Under the pieces are notes generated by a model, which saw nothing but the letters and a program-made list of their open reading frames with translations, was not told the origin of the DNA and did no database searches. Below, in pieces: positions 26,151 through 33,900 of a stretch of 64,000 nt of DNA. Position 1 is the first letter of the stretch; each line of letters opens with the position of its first letter. The DNA lies in the NCBI RefSeq assembly GCF_900142295.1, contig NZ_FSRL01000001.1, positions 558,001 to 622,000 on the forward strand. The letters run 5' to 3'. Origin of the DNA: Vannielia litorea (GTDB taxonomy: Bacteria > Pseudomonadota > Alphaproteobacteria > Rhodobacterales > Rhodobacteraceae). Made by a program: the position numbers and the translations under genes.

Positions 26151-26530
26151 GCATCGGAAAGAGGGCCCTGCTGGCCCATGCGCTGGGGTTCGTGGCGGGC
26201 GTCGGCGCCGCCTGGGCGCTGACCTACCTGTTCAGCGGCCTCGTGCTGGGCGAGGGCTCGGGCGTGGCGATGCTGGCGCTGGTGGCCTTTGGCGCGGGCG
26301 TGGCGGGCTTTGCCGTCTGGACGCTGGTGGTGACGCGGATGCTGCCGATCCGCGCCGATGGCCGCTGGTGGGCGCTGGGCGTGGCCTCGGTCGTCGGCCT
26401 GATGGTGGTGGCCACCGGCATCATGGCGCTGGGCGTGTTCAACCCGCCGCAGACGCTGGTGCTGATGCTGTTTCTGCTCTTCGCGCTGGGCGGCTGGGCC
26501 ACCCACGGGCGGATGACGGGCGAGGGCTGA
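26147..26530 (+). CDS. hypothetical membrane protein
   Basis: A 127-residue protein with four hydrophobic segments (about 8-33, 40-62, 76-95 and 102-118) and short charged loops (RMLPIRADGRW). Its ATG overlaps the pccA stop (ATGA), and its stop overlaps the next start (TGATG). The three genes are therefore translationally coupled. I do not recognise the family. The coupling to pccA suggests constant co-expression but gives no function. Confidence 0.8.
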   Translation: MSIGKRALLAHALGFVAGVGAAWALTYLFSGLVLGEGSGVAMLALVAFGAGVAGFAVWTLVVTRMLPIRADGRWWALGVASVVGLMVVATGIMALGVFNPPQTLVLMLFLLFALGGWATHGRMTGEG

Positions 26531-27144
26531 TGGACTGGCTCGCCGCCCTCGACCCTCGGATCTGGCAGGCGGTCATCGCCGGCCTCTTCCTTGGTGCGGG
26601 GTGGTTCGTGAACGGGGTGCTGAACCGCCGCGAGGCCGCGGCGCTCCGGCAGGAGAAGCTGCGCGACATGCACCGCGCGCTCTATGCCGAGATCGGCAAC
26701 AACCTCGCCAACCTCTGGGACGAGGAGCGCATCGAGAGCTACGCCAAGGGGATCGTCGGGCGGATGCAGGCGGACGAGGGCTTCGTGCCGCTCATTCCGC
26801 GCGAGCACAACGACACGGTCTTCGACGTGCTCCTGCCCGAAATCCATGTTCTGCCGCGCCAGACCATCGACCCGATCGTGGCCTACTACAGCCAGCTCAA
26901 GAGCATCGCCGCGCTGGTCGATGACATGCGGGGCGAGAGCTTCAAGGTGATGGCTCAGGGGCGGCGGATTGCGATGTATCGCGATTACATCGAGATGAAG
27001 AAGCAGGCACTCAGCTTCGGGCGCTATGCGAATGCGGTGATCGACGCTTTTGGCAAGGGCGGGCGCGAGGCCGCCGAGCGGGTGCGGCTGGAGTTCAATA
27101 CCCCGGCTGAGGACCCGTCCGACCCGTCACAGGGATCGGCGTGA
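26530..27144 (+). CDS. hypothetical membrane-anchored protein
   Basis: A 204-residue protein from ATG 26530, overlapping the previous stop by one base. A single N-terminal transmembrane segment (IWQAVIAGLFLGAGWFVNGVL, about 10-30) precedes a soluble, helix-rich cytoplasmic domain. That domain contains EKLRDMHRALYAEIGNNLANLW and later FKVMAQGRRIAMYRDYIEMKKQ. The pattern of a membrane anchor followed by a long helical domain is seen in many uncharacterised proteobacterial proteins. The family and function are unknown to me. It ends the pccA operon and is followed by a convergent gene. Confidence 0.8.
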   Translation: MDWLAALDPRIWQAVIAGLFLGAGWFVNGVLNRREAAALRQEKLRDMHRALYAEIGNNLANLWDEERIESYAKGIVGRMQADEGFVPLIPREHNDTVFDVLLPEIHVLPRQTIDPIVAYYSQLKSIAALVDDMRGESFKVMAQGRRIAMYRDYIEMKKQALSFGRYANAVIDAFGKGGREAAERVRLEFNTPAEDPSDPSQGSA

Positions 27145-27183
27145 AGGGAATGTCGCTGCGCTTGCTCATATCCGCTCCTGCAC

Positions 27184-27203
27184 GGCCCGGACCGCTCCGG
27201 GCC
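27184..27203. terminator. 8-bp hairpin between convergent genes
   Basis: GGCCCGGA-CCGC-TCCGGGCC is a perfect 8-bp stem between the stops of the 26530 gene and the convergent DUF4174 gene. It could serve both directions. No T-run is present. Confidence 0.45.
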
Positions 27204-27253
27204 TCTGACCTCAATATAGGCCTTTGCGCCGCCGTTCTCAAGCGCCGCGCGGG

Positions 27254-27748
27254 CTACTTGCGGCGCAGCTCGTCGCGCCGCAGCGGCCATTTGTCGATGC
27301 TGCGGGTGATTTCGCGGACATCCCAGGGGAAGGGTTTGCGCAATTTCACCTCGCCGTCCTTGCCGATCAGCACGAGCTGGAAGCCGCGGGGCCGCAGCTG
27401 GGTGCGCACGGCGGAGTTGGCCGAGGGGTCGGTATCGGTGATGACCACCACGTCGCGGTCGATCAGCGCGCCGGGGCGGGCGGCGAGAAGCTCCATCTGC
27501 TCGGCGAAGCGCGGGTCGGCGGGGGTGTCGGCAAACACCACCACCGGGCGGCGGAGCCAGAGAAAATCGGCCAGCGTCACCTCGGAGCCGGTGAGCACCT
27601 GCAGGGTGTCGGCATCGCCCGCGGCCTCGGCGGCCACAGCCTCTGCCGCCTCTTCTGCCGCGCCGTCCGAGATCACGGCGGGTCCGGTCTCCTGGGCCCA
27701 GAGGGGCGTGGCGATGAGGGCCGCGAGGGCGAGGGGGGTAAGCCGCAT
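27254..27748 (-). CDS. exported DUF4174 protein
   Basis: A 164-residue protein with a signal peptide ending in ATPLWAQ (about 18). A linker rich in Ala and Glu follows, then a thioredoxin-like domain of the DUF4174 type: RRPVVVFADTPADPRFAEQMELL, DVVVITDTDP and the ending RGFQLVLIGKDGEVKLRKPFPW. The domain keeps the fold but has no CXXC pair, so it is not a redox enzyme by sequence. ATG 27748 has AGGAGA before it. It is divergent from the mutase gene. Function is unknown; a periplasmic location is inferred. Confidence 0.85.
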   Translation of the reverse strand: MRLTPLALAALIATPLWAQETGPAVISDGAAEEAAEAVAAEAAGDADTLQVLTGSEVTLADFLWLRRPVVVFADTPADPRFAEQMELLAARPGALIDRDVVVITDTDPSANSAVRTQLRPRGFQLVLIGKDGEVKLRKPFPWDVREITRSIDKWPLRRDELRRK

Positions 27749-27775
27749 GAAGGTCTCCTGTTGCCAAGGATATAG

Positions 27776-27811
27776 GCGCGGATGCGCCGAATGCGAAGGG
27801 CGCATCCGCGC
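27776..27811 (+). repeat. 13-bp perfect inverted repeat in the mutase leader
   Basis: GCGCGGATGCGCC (27776-27788) and GGCGCATCCGCGC (27799-27811) are a perfect 13-bp inverted repeat with a 10-base loop. It lies between the divergent DUF4174 and mutase genes, 35 bases before the mutase ATG and just after a GATATAGG block that could be a -10 element. It would form a strong hairpin at the 5' end of the mutase mRNA, or serve as an operator. Confidence 0.65.
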
Positions 27812-27846
27812 TCGAGAGATGAACCGGACCTGAAAGGGAGGCTCCG

Positions 27847-29973
27847 ATGAGCAAGACCGACGACTGGAAGGCGCTGGCCGAGAAGGAACTGCGGGGCAAG
27901 CCGCTGGAGAGCCTCGACTGGCACACGCTGGAGGGCATAAGGGTGAAGCCGCTCTACACCGAGGAGGATGTGGCGGGGCTGGCGCACATGGGAAGCGTGC
28001 CCGGGATCGCCCCCTTCACCCGCGGGCCCAAGGCCACGATGTATGCCGGCCGGCCCTGGACGATCCGGCAATATGCCGGGTTCTCCACGGCGGAGGAGAG
28101 CAACGCCTTCTACCGCAAGGCGCTGGCGGCCGGGCAGCAGGGCGTTTCGGTGGCCTTCGACCTGGCGACGCACCGGGGCTACGACTCGGATCATCCGCGC
28201 GTGGAGGGCGACGTGGGCAAGGCCGGGGTGGCCATCGACAGTGTCGAGGACATGAAGATCCTCTTCGACGGGATCCCGCTCGACGAGGTGAGCGTGTCGA
28301 TGACGATGAATGGCGCGGTGATCCCGATCCTTGCCAGTTTCATCGTGACCGGCGAGGAGCAGGGGCATGACCGCAGCCTGCTTTCGGGGACGATCCAGAA
28401 CGACATCCTGAAGGAGTTCATGGTGCGGAACACCTATGTGTATCCGCCGGAGCCCTCGATGCGGATCATCTCCGACATCATCGAATACACCAGCAACGAG
28501 ATGCCGAAGTTCAACTCGATCTCGATCTCGGGCTACCACATGCAGGAGGCCGGGGCGAACCTGGTGCAGGAGCTGGCCTACACCCTGGCCGACGGGCGCG
28601 AATACGTGCGCGCGGCGATCGAGGCCGGGATGGACGTGGACAAGTTTGCCGGGCGTCTCAGCTTCTTCTTCGCCATCGGGATGAATTTTTTCATGGAGAT
28701 CGCCAAGCTGCGTGCCGCCCGCACGTTGTGGCACCGGATCATGACCGAGTTCGGCGCGAAGAGCGAACGCAGCAAGATGCTGCGGACCCATTGCCAGACG
28801 AGCGGCGTGAGCCTGCAGGAGCAGGACCCCTACAACAACGTCATCCGCACCGCCTACGAGGCGATGAGCGCGGTGCTGGGCGGCACGCAGAGCCTGCACA
28901 CCAACGCGCTCGACGAGGCGATCGCCCTGCCCACCGAATTTTCGGCGCGGATCGCGCGGAACACCCAGCTGGTGCTCCAGGAGGAGACCCAGGTGACCCG
29001 CGTGGTCGATCCGCTGGCGGGCTCCTACTACGTGGAGAGCCTGACCGATGACCTGATCGGGAAGGCCTGGGCGCTGATGGAGGAGGTCGAGGAGATGGGC
29101 GGCATGACCAAGGCGGTGGCCTCCGGCATGCCCAAGCTGCGGATCGAGGAATCCGCCGCGCGGCGGCAGGCGATGATCGACCGGGGCGAGGAGGTGATCG
29201 TCGGCGTCAACAAGTACCGCAAGGAGAAGGAAGACCCGATCGACATTCTGGATGTCGACAACGTGGCGGTGCGCGAGACCCAGGTGGCCCGGCTGGAGAA
29301 GATCCGGGCCAGCCGCGACCAGGCGGCCTGCGATGCGGCGCTGGGCGAGTTGGAGCGGCGGGCGCGCGAGGGAGGCAATCTGCTCGAGGCGGCCGTGGAG
29401 GCGGCGCGGGCCCGGGCGAGCGTTGGAGAGATCAGCATGGCGATGGAAAAGGTGTTTGGCCGCCACAGGGCCGAGGTGAAGACATTGGCAGGCGTCTACG
29501 GCGCGGCCTATGACGGCGACGAGGGGTTTGCCGCGATCCAGAAATCGGTGGAGGACTTTGCCGAGGAGGAGGGCCGCCGCCCGCGGATGCTGGTGGTGAA
29601 GATGGGCCAGGATGGCCACGACCGGGGGGCCAAGGTGATTGCCACGGCTTTCGCCGACATCGGGTTTGACGTGGATGTGGGGCCGCTTTTTCAGACGCCG
29701 GAGGAGGCGGCGCAGGACGCGGTGGACAACGACGTGCATGTGGTGGGGATTTCCTCGCAGGCGGCGGGTCACAAGACCCTGGCACCGAAGCTGGTGGAGG
29801 CGCTGAAGGCGGCGGGGGCGGAGGATATCATCGTGATCTGCGGCGGGGTCATTCCGCAGCAGGACTATGATTTTCTTTACAAATCCGGGGTGAAGGCGAT
29901 CTTCGGCCCGGGCACCAACATCCCCTCGGCGGCGCAGGACGTGCTGAAGCTCATCCGCGAGGCGCGGGGCTGA
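27847..29973 (+). CDS. scpA: methylmalonyl-CoA mutase, adenosylcobalamin-dependent
   Basis: The 708-residue single-chain mutase converts (R)-methylmalonyl-CoA to succinyl-CoA. The N-terminal TIM barrel contains [21 protein letters not shown] and [14 protein letters not shown]. The C-terminal B12 domain carries the D-x-H-x-x-G motif DGHDRG, with the cobalt-binding His591, then [10 protein letters not shown] and [12 protein letters not shown]. It follows SD sequence AAGGGAGG. It completes the propionate route begun by PccA/PccB in this window. No epimerase gene is evident nearby, although the VOC gene downstream is a distant fold relative. The gene is called bhbA, mcmA or scpA in different species. 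Confidence 0.97.
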   Translation: MSKTDDWKALAEKELRGKPLESLDWHTLEGIRVKPLYTEEDVAGLAHMGSVPGIAPFTRGPKATMYAGRPWTIRQYAGFSTAEESNAFYRKALAAGQQGVSVAFDLATHRGYDSDHPRVEGDVGKAGVAIDSVEDMKILFDGIPLDEVSVSMTMNGAVIPILASFIVTGEEQGHDRSLLSGTIQNDILKEFMVRNTYVYPPEPSMRIISDIIEYTSNEMPKFNSISISGYHMQEAGANLVQELAYTLADGREYVRAAIEAGMDVDKFAGRLSFFFAIGMNFFMEIAKLRAARTLWHRIMTEFGAKSERSKMLRTHCQTSGVSLQEQDPYNNVIRTAYEAMSAVLGGTQSLHTNALDEAIALPTEFSARIARNTQLVLQEETQVTRVVDPLAGSYYVESLTDDLIGKAWALMEEVEEMGGMTKAVASGMPKLRIEESAARRQAMIDRGEEVIVGVNKYRKEKEDPIDILDVDNVAVRETQVARLEKIRASRDQAACDAALGELERRAREGGNLLEAAVEAARARASVGEISMAMEKVFGRHRAEVKTLAGVYGAAYDGDEGFAAIQKSVEDFAEEEGRRPRMLVVKMGQDGHDRGAKVIATAFADIGFDVDVGPLFQTPEEAAQDAVDNDVHVVGISSQAAGHKTLAPKLVEALKAAGAEDIIVICGGVIPQQDYDFLYKSGVKAIFGPGTNIPSAAQDVLKLIREARG

Positions 29974-30099
29974 GCGGGCCGGGGGCGGCGGCGCTCCCGC
30001 CCGCCCACCCCGGCCCTGTTGCGGGCGTTGCGCCGGGATGGCAGGAGCGCGCGACGCGGCGGGTTGTGCTTTGGGCCGGCCCGTGCGCTTGATGCGCGC

Positions 30100-30699
30100 A
30101 TGATCGCATTCGACCATATCGCGGTGCTCTGCGAGCGCCTGGAGGACGGGGTGGCCCATGTGCGCGAGGCGCTGGGGGTGACCTGCGACCCGGGCGGGGT
30201 GCATGAGGCCTTCGGCACCCACAACGCGCTCCTGTCGCTGGGTGGGGAGGAATACCTGGAGGTGATCGCGGTGGACCCGGCGGGGCGGGCGCCCGGGCGG
30301 CCGCGCTGGTTTGACCTCGACCGGTTTTCCGGCCCGCCCGTGCTGGCACGTTGGGTGTGCCGGGTGGACGACCTGGACGCGGCGGTGGCGGCGCATCCGG
30401 GCGCGGGCGTGCCGATGGCCTTGCAGCGCGGCGCCTATCGCTGGGCGATGGCGGTGCCCGAGGACGGGATCCTGCCGCTCGACAACCTGCACCCGGCGCT
30501 GATCGAGTGGCAGGGGCCGCATCCGGCGCCGCGCCTGCCCGAGCGGGGACTGCGGCTGAGGCGGCTCATCGTGGCGCATCCGCAGGTGGCCGTGCTCGAT
30601 GCTTTGGGTCTCGACGATGCGCGGGTGACGCTGACCACGGGCGACACCGGGCTGGCGGCGCAGATCGACACGCCGGACGGGCCGAAGTGGTTGAGGTGA
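30100..30699 (+). CDS. VOC-fold (glyoxalase-like) protein
   Basis: A 199-residue protein with the vicinal-oxygen-chelate fold. The N-terminal strand IAFDHIAVLCERLEDGVAHVREALGV carries the usual first metal-ligand histidine (HIAV). HNALLSLGGEEYLEVI carries later ligands (His, Glu). The second half is the swapped module. It looks like the glyoxalase-like domain group found as single-gene proteins, not a methylmalonyl-CoA epimerase, which is about 135-150 residues and better conserved. ATG 30100 starts the conserved strand. The next gene overlaps it by four bases (GTGA). Confidence 0.8.
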   Translation: MIAFDHIAVLCERLEDGVAHVREALGVTCDPGGVHEAFGTHNALLSLGGEEYLEVIAVDPAGRAPGRPRWFDLDRFSGPPVLARWVCRVDDLDAAVAAHPGAGVPMALQRGAYRWAMAVPEDGILPLDNLHPALIEWQGPHPAPRLPERGLRLRRLIVAHPQVAVLDALGLDDARVTLTTGDTGLAAQIDTPDGPKWLR

Positions 30700-31166
30700 G
30701 GCGGGCGGGGCCTGAGGATGCCCCGGCGATCTGCGGCCTTGTCAACCATGTGATCCGGAACACCATCGTCACCTTCAACTCGGTCGAGAAGGTGCCGGGC
30801 GAGATCGCCGCGCAGATGGCGGCGGGTGCGCCCTTCTGGGTGGCTTGCGAGGCGGGCCGGGTGGCGGGCTATGCGAGCTACGGGCAGTTTCGCGGAGGGG
30901 TGGGCTACCGGCATACCATCGAACATTCCATCGCGCTCGACGAGGCGGCCTGGGGCAGGGGCATGGGCCGCGCCTTGATGGGCGCGCTCTGCGATCATGC
31001 CACGGCGGCGGGGATGCACTCGGTCTTCGCGGGCGTCAGCGCCGAGAACGGGGCCGGGGTGCGGTTTCATGCCGCGATGGGCTTTGAGGAGGTGGCGCGG
31101 CTCCGCGAGGTGGGGTTCAAGTTCGACCGCTGGCATGACCTTGTGCTGATGCAGAAATTCTTGTGA
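30696..31166 (+). CDS. GNAT acetyltransferase, phosphinothricin-acetyltransferase-like
   Basis: A 156-residue GNAT protein. The family core is in AWGRGMGRALMGALCDHATAAGMHSVFAGVSAENGAGVRFHAAMGFEEV: the acetyl-CoA loop GRGMGRAL, and the N-GAGVRFHAAMGF stretch typical of Pat/Bar and YncA proteins. N-terminal VNHVIRNTIVTFNS also fits. I chose GTG 30696 because it overlaps the previous stop (GTGA) and because upstream sequence is the other gene's frame. Relatives acetylate methionine sulfone or sulfoximine and phosphinothricin-like amines. The actual substrate is unknown. Confidence 0.85.
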   Translation: MRRAGPEDAPAICGLVNHVIRNTIVTFNSVEKVPGEIAAQMAAGAPFWVACEAGRVAGYASYGQFRGGVGYRHTIEHSIALDEAAWGRGMGRALMGALCDHATAAGMHSVFAGVSAENGAGVRFHAAMGFEEVARLREVGFKFDRWHDLVLMQKFL

Positions 31167-31198
31167 CCCGCCCGGCGCGGGCGGGTAAGGTGGCGCCC

Positions 31199-31888
31199 AT
31201 GTCGATCTGGTCTCGCATAGGTGACGCGCTTTCGGCTCTCGCGGCGGGCGAGGGGCTTTCGGCGGTGTTCGACAAGCTGCGCACCGCGCCGGAGCGGACC
31301 GTGGGCTTTACCATCGCGGTGATCGCGCTGGGCGCCAAGATGGCCAAGGCCGACGGGCAGGTGACCAAGGACGAGGTGACGGCCTTCCGCGAGGTGTTTT
31401 CGATCCCGCCGTCGGAGGAGGCCAATGCGGCGCGGGTGTTCAACCTCGCGCGGCAGGACGTGGCGGGCTTCGAGGAATACGCGGCGCGGATCGCGCGGAT
31501 GTTCGACGATGGCCACGGCGCGCTGAACGACCTGCTGGAGGGGCTGTTTCATATCGCGATGGCGGACGGCGAGTATCACCCGAAGGAAGACGATTTTCTG
31601 GCGCGGGTGGCCGAGATCTTCCGGGTCGATGACCGGGAGTTCCGCTCGCTGCGCGCCCGTTTCGTGCCCGATGCCGAGCCCGACCCCTGGGCGGTGCTGG
31701 GCGTGGCGCCCGACGCGCCCCTGGCGGAGGCGCGCGCGGCCTGGAAACGGCAGGTGCGCGAGAGCCACCCCGACGTGATGATGGCGCGCGGCGTGCCCGA
31801 GGAGGCGGTGCGAATGGCGGAGAAACGGCTGATCGCGGTGAACCGGGCCTGGGAGGAGATCAGCGGGCGTGAGACTGGCCACCTATAA
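31199..31888 (+). CDS. TerB/DjlA-like protein with C-terminal J domain
   Basis: A 229-residue protein. The centre (about 35-150) is a TerB-like helical domain: FTIAVIALGAKMAKADGQVTKDEV and, later, LFHIAMADGEYHPKEDDFL. The C-terminal 65 residues form a J domain (DPWAVLGVAPDAPLAEARAAWKRQVRESHPDVM) with the HPD motif needed to stimulate DnaK. The order matches soluble DjlA relatives, which lack the membrane anchor. ATG 31199 starts after a GGTGGCGCCC stretch. The end overlaps the next gene by 20 bases, and the pair probably forms an operon. Confidence 0.88.
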   Translation: MSIWSRIGDALSALAAGEGLSAVFDKLRTAPERTVGFTIAVIALGAKMAKADGQVTKDEVTAFREVFSIPPSEEANAARVFNLARQDVAGFEEYAARIARMFDDGHGALNDLLEGLFHIAMADGEYHPKEDDFLARVAEIFRVDDREFRSLRARFVPDAEPDPWAVLGVAPDAPLAEARAAWKRQVRESHPDVMMARGVPEEAVRMAEKRLIAVNRAWEEISGRETGHL

Positions 31889-32906
31889 CGTGGAGTGGTT
31901 CAACGCGCTCTTCGACGAGGCGGGCGCGCCGCTGGCCGACGCCGAGTGGTCGGCCCGCTGGAAGGTGACGCGGGCGCAGCAGCTGGAGGCGCTGGGGATC
32001 GTCTTTACCGCGCTCGATGCCGATGCGGTGCTGATCGTGGAGGCGCCGGACTGGAAGGCTCCGCGCCGCACCGAGGCCGCGCTGGAGGGCTTTGCCGCGC
32101 TGTTCGGGCTGCGGGCGCGCCGGGCGCTGGTGGGCTTTGCGAACGACACCCAGCAGGAGCTGGCCCTGCTCTACGATCCCGATGTGGTGGAGGCGCGGCA
32201 CCGGCCCGTGGGCGAGGCCACCGGCAAGAAGGGCAGCGAGGAGGCGCCGCGCTTTGACGGGGTGTTCCGGATCGACCTCGATATCGACGCGCGGGAGGAC
32301 CTGGTGCGCTTTTCCAAGCCGCCGCTGGAGGCGGAGCTGCGGCTCAAGGGGTTGGCGGAGCCGGTGCGGTTCATCGGGGTGCACATCAAGAGCAAGGCGC
32401 CGCATGGGGCGCGCTCCAAGGCCGACGCCACCCGCATCTCCATTGCCAACCGGCGCAAGCAGCTGGCGCAGTCGATCTGGCTGCGCCGCCGGGTCGAGCA
32501 CCATCTGGCGCGGGGCGAGGCGCTGGTGGTGGCGGGCGACTTCAACGACGGTCCGGGGCTGGACGAATACGAGGCGCTCTTCGGCCGGTCGGGGCTGGAG
32601 ATCGTGCTGGGGGCCGATCAACCCGAGCCGATGCGGCTCGTGGACCCGCATGCGCGGCAGGCGCTGGCGGGCGGGCTGATGCAGGCCCATGACACCACCG
32701 CGCGGTTCTTCATCCGCGAGGAAGGGCGTTACCTGACGGCGCTGCTCGATTACCTGATGCTCTCGCCCGCACTGGCGGAAAAGACGATGGGCTGGCGGAT
32801 CTGGCACCCGTTCGACGACCCGGCGATCTACGCGCTGCCGGAGCTGCGGGAGGCCCTGCTCACGGCCTCCGATCACTTCCCTGTCAGCGTGGACCTTGCG
32901 CTCTGA
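31869..32906 (+). CDS. endonuclease/exonuclease/phosphatase-family protein
   Basis: A 345-residue EEP-fold protein. It starts RLATYNVEWFNALF (catalytic Asn). It has VLIVEAPDWK (metal-binding Glu), FIGVHIKSKAP, VVAGDFNDGPG (the D-x-N pair) and a late TASDHFPVSVDL (catalytic Asp-His). All the usual active-site residues are present, so it is likely an active phosphodiesterase or phosphatase. The substrate is open. GTG 31869 overlaps the TerB/J gene by 20 bases, indicating coupling. There is no signal peptide, so it is cytoplasmic. Confidence 0.87.
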   Translation: MRLATYNVEWFNALFDEAGAPLADAEWSARWKVTRAQQLEALGIVFTALDADAVLIVEAPDWKAPRRTEAALEGFAALFGLRARRALVGFANDTQQELALLYDPDVVEARHRPVGEATGKKGSEEAPRFDGVFRIDLDIDAREDLVRFSKPPLEAELRLKGLAEPVRFIGVHIKSKAPHGARSKADATRISIANRRKQLAQSIWLRRRVEHHLARGEALVVAGDFNDGPGLDEYEALFGRSGLEIVLGADQPEPMRLVDPHARQALAGGLMQAHDTTARFFIREEGRYLTALLDYLMLSPALAEKTMGWRIWHPFDDPAIYALPELREALLTASDHFPVSVDLAL

Positions 32907-32908
32907 CT

Positions 32909-32937
32909 TTGAAACGTCATGGCGCCGTGCCTATATT
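32909..32937 (+). promoter_or_regulatory. sigma-70 promoter giving a leaderless mRNA
   Basis: TTGAAA (32909-32914), a 17-base spacer and TATATT (32932-32937) form a good promoter directly after the EEP stop. Transcription would begin about 6-7 bases later, at 32943-32944. That is the ATG of the next gene, so the transcript is likely leaderless. Confidence 0.6.
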
Positions 32938-32943
32938 GGTGCC

Positions 32944-33351
32944 ATGAAACACCTTGCTGCCTTGACCCTGGCGAGCACGCTCGCCCTTGCTCCCGCCCAT
33001 GCGCAGGAGGCCGAGCCCCGGCCTCGTGGCGACATGGGCGAGGGGTTCAACCTCGTGGAAGAGGGGATGATGCTCTTCTTTCGCGGCCTTGCCGAAGAAA
33101 TGGAGCCCGCGTTGAAGGACATGGCGCGGGAGATGGAGCCGGTGATGCGCGACCTGGCCGAGACGCTGGGGCCGCGGATGGCGGAGCTGGCGGAGATGAT
33201 CGGCGAGTTCGACCAGTATCACCCGCCGGAGAAGCTGGCGAACGGCGACATCCTGATCCGGCGCAAGGCGCCCGAGGAGATGGAGCGCGAAGCGCCGGTG
33301 CCGCGCCGGACCACGCCCGAGATCGACCCGGAAGGCGAGATCGAGCTGTAG
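32944..33351 (+). CDS. exported hypothetical protein, amphipathic helical core
   Basis: A 135-residue protein with a signal peptide (AALTLASTLALAPAHAQ, cleavage about 20). The mature part has a long Met/Glu-rich amphipathic helix (GFNLVEEGMMLFFRGLAEEMEPALKDMAREM, about 34-64). It then has a Pro-rich end with charged residues. It resembles proteins often annotated only as hypothetical in Rhodobacterales. The start is ATG 32944, next to the predicted transcription start. No domain of known function is visible; a periplasmic place is inferred from the signal. Confidence 0.8.
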   Translation: MKHLAALTLASTLALAPAHAQEAEPRPRGDMGEGFNLVEEGMMLFFRGLAEEMEPALKDMAREMEPVMRDLAETLGPRMAELAEMIGEFDQYHPPEKLANGDILIRRKAPEEMEREAPVPRRTTPEIDPEGEIEL

Positions 33352-33375
33352 AGGCGGGCGGCCCCGGATGGCCTG

Positions 33376-33900
33376 TTACCGGCGCGTCGTGAGCGCCGGA
33401 TCGTTGGCCCTGTAGACGATTCCCTCGTAGTCGGGGCGGGCATAGGCTGTTTCATTGGTGACGTGGCCATCGTAGCCGCCGACCTTGGTGAGCCGCGCGC
33501 CGTCTTCCCAGACCATCATCAGCCCGTGCTCCCCCTCCCAGGCACATTGGGCCTCCATGACCACGTAGACGTGGTCGGGGTGGCGCTCGTCGAGTTTGAC
33601 GAAGACGGTGCCGGGGGTGACGTGCTGCCAGATGTCCTCGGGCGTGGCGGGCACGCCCATCTCCTCGTCGAGCCACTCCTCGCCGCCGACATCCTGGTGA
33701 AAGTCGCGGTAGTAGTTGAAGACGTGCAGGCTGTCGGCCAGCCGATCGGCCGGGGTGAGGCGGGCGAAGGCGGCCAGCGCCGGGGCGGCGGCGTCGGGCG
33801 CGGGTTCGGCGGGGTGGCCGAAAAAGATCATGCGCTGAACCTCGGCACCGTCGAAATAGGGCACCGTCACCGGCTCGTGGCGAATTTCAAACCCCGGCAA
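33376..33900 (-). CDS. DUF6985-like hypothetical protein
   Basis: A protein of about 174 residues. It has a central LADSLHVFNYYRDFHQDVGGEEWLDEEM, then HVTPGTVFVKLDERHPDHVYVVMEAQCAWEGEHGLMMVW and the ending THVT-like GYDGHVTNETAYARPDYEGIVYR. The pattern resembles the DUF6985 family, seen in proteobacteria and in some toxin-immunity contexts. The start is uncertain: TTG 33900 overlaps the end of ppx by 14 bases and follows GGAAG; the frame is open upstream inside ppx. It would be the last gene of the ppk1-ppx unit. Confidence 0.6.
   Translation of the reverse strand: MPGFEIRHEPVTVPYFDGAEVQRMIFFGHPAEPAPDAAAPALAAFARLTPADRLADSLHVFNYYRDFHQDVGGEEWLDEEMGVPATPEDIWQHVTPGTVFVKLDERHPDHVYVVMEAQCAWEGEHGLMMVWEDGARLTKVGGYDGHVTNETAYARPDYEGIVYRANDPALTTRR

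Noticed and set aside
30100..30699. VOC gene as methylmalonyl-CoA epimerase
   Set aside because: It lies next to the mutase, but at 199 residues it is too long and diverges from the epimerase pattern. I kept it as a generic VOC protein.
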